Source of the DNA: Saccopteryx bilineata
Taxonomy: Eukaryota > Chordata > Mammalia > Chiroptera > Emballonuridae
Direction of reading: 5' to 3'
DNA: 64,000 nt
Assembly: GCF_036850765.1 (NCBI RefSeq)
Contig: NC_089490.1
Span: 292,932,982-292,996,981, forward strand
The notes beneath the pieces were generated by a model that searched no databases, had not been told where the DNA came from, and was given only the letters and a program-made list of their open reading frames with translations. Within the stretch, counting starts at the first letter, position 1, and every line of letters begins with the position of its first letter. This document shows, piece after piece, positions 59,501-64,000 of this stretch. The translations under genes were made by a program, and so were the position numbers.

Positions 59501-59889
59501 ACATCCCTGATTAATAGATGTTGGCGGTTAAGGTTTTAGGTATATTTTTCCTTTCTGAATTGATTTAAAGTAAATCAAAGAACTGAGAACTTACCCCTGT
59601 AATTATTTATCAATTGGAAGTAACAGAGAAAGTAAAATAACATTTAATTCTCCCCTAGCTTCCATGACCTTTTATCTCTGTCTTTTGATGTGATCCGTGT
59701 TTCCTTAGACTGAGAAAGATCTTATAAGATATTCTAATTTCATGTAATCAAAATAAAAATGTGAGAGGAATCAAAATTCTTTAGTTGAAAATTGATGTTC
59801 TATTCCCTTGACTCAGTTAAGCAAAGTTTAATCTAATGCTATTTCAATAGATAAATAACCATGCATTTTCAATCATATTATGTATTTTG
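56561..59889. other. 3.3 kb mostly unique sequence, no gene
   Basis: AT-rich to 58340. A GC-richer block at 58370-58620 gives two overlapping minus frames (63 and 76 codons) without recognisable domains or splice context. 59150-59300 weakly resembles an inverted MaLR LTR (CAGTTTAAAACAATACCC, TTTTCACAGTTCTAGAG). Short (CTAC)n and (CTAT)n sequence lies at 56733-56752. Confidence 0.4.
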
Positions 59890-61760
59890 TACAACAAATA
59901 TTTATTGAAAAGCTATTTCTAGTCAAGGCATTTTTCTAGGTATTTAAGAAGTAAACAAAGTATAAAAAAAGTATGTCTGCCACATCAGACTTATATTGTG
60001 CATGGGGAAATTAAGAAATGAGTAAATTTATTTTCAGATGTTAGGCAGAAAAATCCTTTTTTGGATGTATGTGAATGTATGTGAATGTGTAGTATAGAGA
60101 AGGCTTCACAATTAAAGCAATATTGAGCAGACACTTAAAAGAAGCAAATGGGAAAACTGTATAAATAGCTGTTCAAAGTATATTCCAAAATGAGACAAGG
60201 AAATGCTAAAGCCCTGATATATGAACTTCTTTGACATAAGCCAAAGAGGCCACTAATGTTGGGAAAGAGTGACATGTCAAAGAAAGGATGAAATCAGAGA
60301 AATAACAGGGGACTAAGTATTGCGGGAAATTGCAGGCAATTTACTATATTTCAAGTTTGTTGGCTTTCCCTCAGAGTTAGTTGGGAATTCAGTGGAAGGT
60401 CTTAGGATGTTCAGTAATAACTCTGGATTCTATCTACTAGATGTCAGTTGTTTTCCCCCAATTTTGACTCCAAATCCATCTCCAAGCATTGCCAAATATT
60501 GCCCAAGAGTACAAAAACCACTATTAGTTAAAAATCATTATTTTATATAGATCACAAAGATTGCTTTCAGAAAAGAGCCCTAGGGCAGGGTTGAAGAGGG
60601 CATTGGAGAGGGGAGGGAGCAGCAAGGGAATTGTGTGCCAGCCTTCACCAGAATCCAGAAACACTGTACGGAGCGGTGGGGACTGGCGAGAAGTGACGGC
60701 ACTTTGGGTAAGAGCCTACAAGATATGTTAATGTGGGATTAAAGGAAAGGGAAGAGTCAAGATTATTATGGTTTTTTGCCTCAGTACTTATAAGATTGGA
60801 GTTGCTGTTTACTAAGCTAAGAGAGGTACAGCAGGGCAGTTTGGGGTTGAGAAGGTAAAATCAGGTAAAATCAGTTTTGGACAAAATATGTTTGATATAG
60901 TTTTAGACCTCCAAGTAGAGGTATCCAATATGGATAGGAATATATGAGTCTCAAGTTCAGGAGAAAAACTCTTGATTGAAGTAACACATTTGAGAACCAT
61001 CAGTATAGATATTAAACCTTATAACTGGGTGAGATAAATCCTCATCCAATTATGGACTTTTACTGAACCTAGGAATATTTAAAAATTAAGAAGCTAGGGA
61101 GATATATAGGAAGTGGGATAGGAGACTGAAAAACTGTCAGTCAAATAAGAGGAAATCAGTTGCAAGCGATACCCTGAAAATGTGAAGAAGCGGCTAAGTT
61201 AATAGGAAAAGGAAGAAAAAGGAATTTATTTAGGAATATGGATGCTATTGGTGATCTTGATCACGGTTTTGGTAGGTTAGTATGATGCTCACCCATTACA
61301 GTATGCTCCAAACAGTATGAAAAGAGAGGAAATAAACACAGAAAATATGCACAATTTATTGGAAAAATTTTGCCATAAATAGGTGGGTGTGGGGTTAGAG
61401 TGGGAGTAACTGTAGAGAAAAGTAGAATTAAAGAAGGTTCTTTTTGCTTGTGTTTTGCTTACTTATTATAAAACGGGAGGCATTAGAAGGGGTATTCATG
61501 CCGAATGAAGTGCTTCAGCTGGAAGGAGAAACTGGTGCAGAAGAAAGAAGGGCAGTCGATGAAGCTATCCACTTGATTAAGCACGAACGGATGCTGTCTA
61601 CTGTAAAGAGAGAGGTTTGGCGTAGATAAAACTCAAAAGTTCATCTCTGAGAAGAGAGAGCTGAGCATGTGATTAGCAATAAAAGTAGATTTGTATGAAG
61701 ACTGAAGTATGTGACAGCGCTCTTATGGTTCTGTTTTCTTACTGAGATTGGCAAGAAGGT
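59890..61760 (-). mobile_element. Long LINE-2 relic, antisense
   Basis: The plus strand starts with the inverted L2 3' end: ACAACAAATATTTATTGAAA, then CATTTTTCTAGG and AAGTAAACAAAG. It continues with AGAGTCAAGATTATTATGGT, TATAAGATTGGAGTTGCTGT, GTTTTGGACAAAATATGTTT and ACCTCCAAGTAGAGGTATCC (60740-60930), then GCTATTGGTGATCTTGATCA (61250). Inverted, the 60740-60930 block spells the CR1-type reverse transcriptase C-terminal half of L2. It is about 1.9 kb with gaps, and every frame is broken. The 61-aa plus frame at 61444-61629 is antisense to it and has no domain. Confidence 0.6.
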
Positions 61761-61876
61761 ATTTAGCTGAGAGGGCTGTTATTAAAAGAGCTGGTGAAAG
61801 TTTCAGGGGAAAAAAGATGATGTCACAGTGTTGGGAAACTATTCTCAAAAAGAACAAATTTGCTGGAACCAATGTA

Positions 61877-61902
61877 TGTGTGTGTGTGTGTGTGTGTGTG
61901 TG
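61877..61902. repeat. (TG)n microsatellite
   Basis: Thirteen TG units without interruption, preceded by ATGTATG. Confidence 0.93.
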
Positions 61903-62439
61903 AGATTGTCTTCTTTAAATATAATATGCTAAGCATATATTTTCACATTCAATCTATTTTGGTTACTTGATATTTAATTAAGCCCTCTACACACTCATCT
62001 ATGCTTTTATATAAATGTTTAGAGGGTTCTTAAATATAATTCAGAAAATTTACTTTATTCATCCTAGATCTAAAACTTCAAATTTGAAAGACTATAAATA
62101 TCCCTTGAGATCTTCAACAAGCTCTCAAAAGTTCAGTGCAAAATAGTCACTATTTTAAAGAAAAGATTAGTTACAGAAAAAAAAGCTTAAATAAGTTGAA
62201 ATTTAGTCCTAAATTATACAGTCTTCTATTTGTTTCTTATTATGTTGTGCCATAAACAAATAAGCCAAGATAATTATTTTATTATAAGGATCCTAGCAGT
62301 AGTTAGAAAAATGCCTAAATGACATATTTGGAATTAGGTAAATTAACTTATGGATTAACTAAATTTAATTCTTATGAAGAGCTTCATTGAATACGTAACA
62401 CATGATATGGATCTTAAAGAATAAAGTGAATAAGAGTAA

Positions 62440-62960
62440 AGGCTGTTTTAAATATAGAAATTAGAAATTAGAGAGATATGCAATTTTGTGTGGGATATGA
62501 AGGAAGAGGAATTGATTTTGATAAGAACCACTTTGGAAAAGGGGTAAATTGAAGTAAAGAAACCCATAGGCATAATAGATGTGGAGATTCTAGACAGCGC
62601 TGAGATATTTGGATGTTTCTTTTAGGCAATGAGCAGTTGACCCTTTTCAAGGTGACCAGACTATTTCAAGAGGAAGAACTGCGTGATATGATTTCTACTT
62701 TAGAAAGTTAATTGCATGGAGAATGGACTGAAATGGAAGAGGACTGGATATAGTGAGGTCAATTAGCTGATTAATATAGTCTGGTAGCTCCTGATGAGTG
62801 ACAATGGCAATGATGTTGGTAATAAGGATGTAGTTTAAAGGAGGCATTTGAAGCTTTGGTGACCAGTTCAAGAAGGATGGAGAGGTGACCGAAAGGATAG
62901 TTATATCTCAATAGCTGTCCTTGAAAACTACTGCTCAAGGACCTTCAGTGAACTAGATTC
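62440..62960 (-). mobile_element. Second LINE-2 relic, antisense
   Basis: TTTAGGCAATGAGCAGTTGA, ACTGCGTGATATGATTTCTA, GAATGGACTGAAATGGAAGA and GAGTGACAATGGCAATGATG follow inverted L2. They correspond to a part of the element that overlaps, rather than continues, the copy at 59890-61760, so this is probably a separate copy. Diverged. Confidence 0.5.
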
Positions 62961-63115
62961 AGAGGTTTTAGTTAACATATACAAATGTGAATATGACTAA
63001 TAGGAAGAATGCTTTAATAGAAATAGGAATACTTTCTACTTTTTTATTTAAGGCAGCTAATACCTAGGGAACTATGTTTTTTACTTTCTTAACAAATATG
63101 TTTAATAAGATTGTT

Positions 63116-63655
63116 AAAGGTCTGACAAGGTGGTGGCATAATGGATAAAGCATCAGCCTGGGACACAGAGGACCCAGTTTGAAACCCCGAGGTCACTGAT
63201 TTGAGTGCAGGCTCAATAACATGACCTCACGGTCTCTGGCTTGAACCTAAAGGTCACTAGCTTGAGCACAAGGTCTCTGGCTTGAGGAAAGGGTCATTGA
63301 TTTGGCTGGATCCCCTCGGTCAAGGCATATATGAAAAAGCAATCAATGTTCTGACCTGTGATATCACAGTGGATAAAACATAGACCTGGAAAGTTGAGGT
63401 CACAGGATCAAAACCCTGGGCTTCTGTGGTCAAGGCACATTTGGGAGTTTATGCTTCCTGCTCCTCTCCCCCCTTTCTCTCTCTCTCTCTTCCTATCTCT
63501 CTCTCTCGAAATGAATAAATTTAAAAAAATACATAAAAAAGCAATCAATGAACAACTAAGGCACATCAGCGAAGAACTGATGCTTTCCATCTCTCTCCCT
63601 TCCTGTCTGTCTGTCCCTGTCTATCCTTCTCTCTGTCTCTCTATTACCAAAAAAA
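63116..63655 (+). mobile_element. tRNA-derived SINE, type B, split by a type A SINE
   Basis: The left part (63116-63348) starts AAGGTCTGACAAGGTGGTGG, has AATGGATAAAGCATCAGCC, several GCTTGAGC-type units at 63236-63290, and ends at GCAATCAATG. The right part (63541 onward, after the repeated target site) continues AACAACTAAGGCACATCAGC, GAAGAACTGATGC, CT-rich tract and an A-rich tail. The inner SINE occupies 63349-63535. Confidence 0.92.
63349..63535 (+). mobile_element. tRNA-derived SINE, type A, nested in type B
   Basis: TTCTGACCTGTGATATCACA head, AAAACCCTGGGCTTCTGTGG, CAAGGCACATTTGGGAGTTT, CT tract and A-rich tail. The 15-bp duplication AAAAAGCAATCAATG at 63334-63348 and 63536-63550 is copied from the type B SINE, proving the order of insertion. 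Confidence 0.95.
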
Positions 63656-63659
63656 GAGG

Positions 63660-64000
63660 CAGGGGATTGTTTTGGTAAGAATTTTGTCATCATTGCTTAT
63701 GAGTTGTGGTTGGTTTTGGCTGATCACTGGGGAAAAACATAAGGTCTATATTTCCTTCACTCCTTATGATTCTAATATGTTTTATACTTTTACTTGAATA
63801 CACTGGTGTTTCTTTATTTCTAGATTCAAAGTGCCATAGACTTCAGAAAGTAGAAAATGTTTAAGTAAAACCTAGAACATACAAAACAATCTTTTATTAC
63901 CAAACTCTCAGAGTACTGTAGTAAGTTCCTTATTTGCTAGAAAGGTCACAGGCTGGTCTGGCACTTGACATACTAAATCAAAAGGCAGCAAATTAAATAA
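63660..64000. other. Unique sequence to window end
   Basis: No repeat or frame recognised. Confidence 0.4.

Noticed and set aside
61444..61629. 61-aa plus-strand frame rich in Glu and Arg
   Set aside because: It lies antisense to a LINE-2 relic and has no domain, splice sites or start context that would support a gene.
1..64000. A new multi-gene biological system
   Set aside because: No intact gene set was found. All substantial coding content belongs to a dead L1 and a mariner fragment.

Overview
This window is vertebrate, specifically mammalian, nuclear DNA: AT-rich, with no bacterial-style gene packing, and filled with SINEs, LINE-1, LINE-2, MIR, MaLR/ERVL LTR relics and DNA transposons. 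Four tRNA-derived SINE types recur (called A, B, C and D here). They look like the SINEs of bats, and the type C consensus resembles the Rhin-1-like SINE I associate with horseshoe-bat relatives. My best guess is therefore a bat, probably of the Rhinolophoidea or a close relative. That is recognition from memory, not a database result.

I see no convincing host protein-coding exon, rRNA, functional tRNA or CRISPR array. Nearly all open reading frames longer than 60 codons fall in repeats or are chance frames, so the window is best read as intergenic or deep intronic DNA.

Layout. 1-6.0 kb: an old sense L1 carrying a mariner MITE that was itself split by a SINE, followed by a second old L1 with an inverted 5' part and a SINE close to the inversion joint. 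6.27-6.87 kb: a mariner-like element with 109-bp terminal inverted repeats and a transposase fragment. 7.9-15.1 kb: SINEs, MIR, L2, an MLT1 LTR and a GATA microsatellite. 15-25 kb: few young insertions, with old L1, L2, ERVL and MaLR relics. 25-34.7 kb: a SINE-rich stretch including a dimeric SINE next to another SINE. 34.7-44.2 kb: mostly unique, with an old L1, a MaLR LTR and two SINEs. 44.2-45.5 kb: a MaLR LTR interrupted by a hAT-type element with perfect 8-bp target duplications and by a probable solo LTR. 47.31-55.63 kb: a full-length but dead LINE-1. 55.6-64 kb: unique sequence, MIR, two antisense L2 copies and a SINE-in-SINE nest.

The LINE-1 is the centrepiece. It has a 10-bp target duplication, a 2.4-kb 5'UTR with an internal 240-bp tandem (monomer-like) array, ORF1 with three frameshifts, and ORF2 with recognisable endonuclease, reverse transcriptase and C-terminal cysteine motifs broken by frameshifts and stops. 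A second, 5'-inverted L1 fragment with a 16-bp target duplication sits inside ORF2. No set of genes here works together as a system: what the window records is a layered history of transposition, and several nests allow relative dating.
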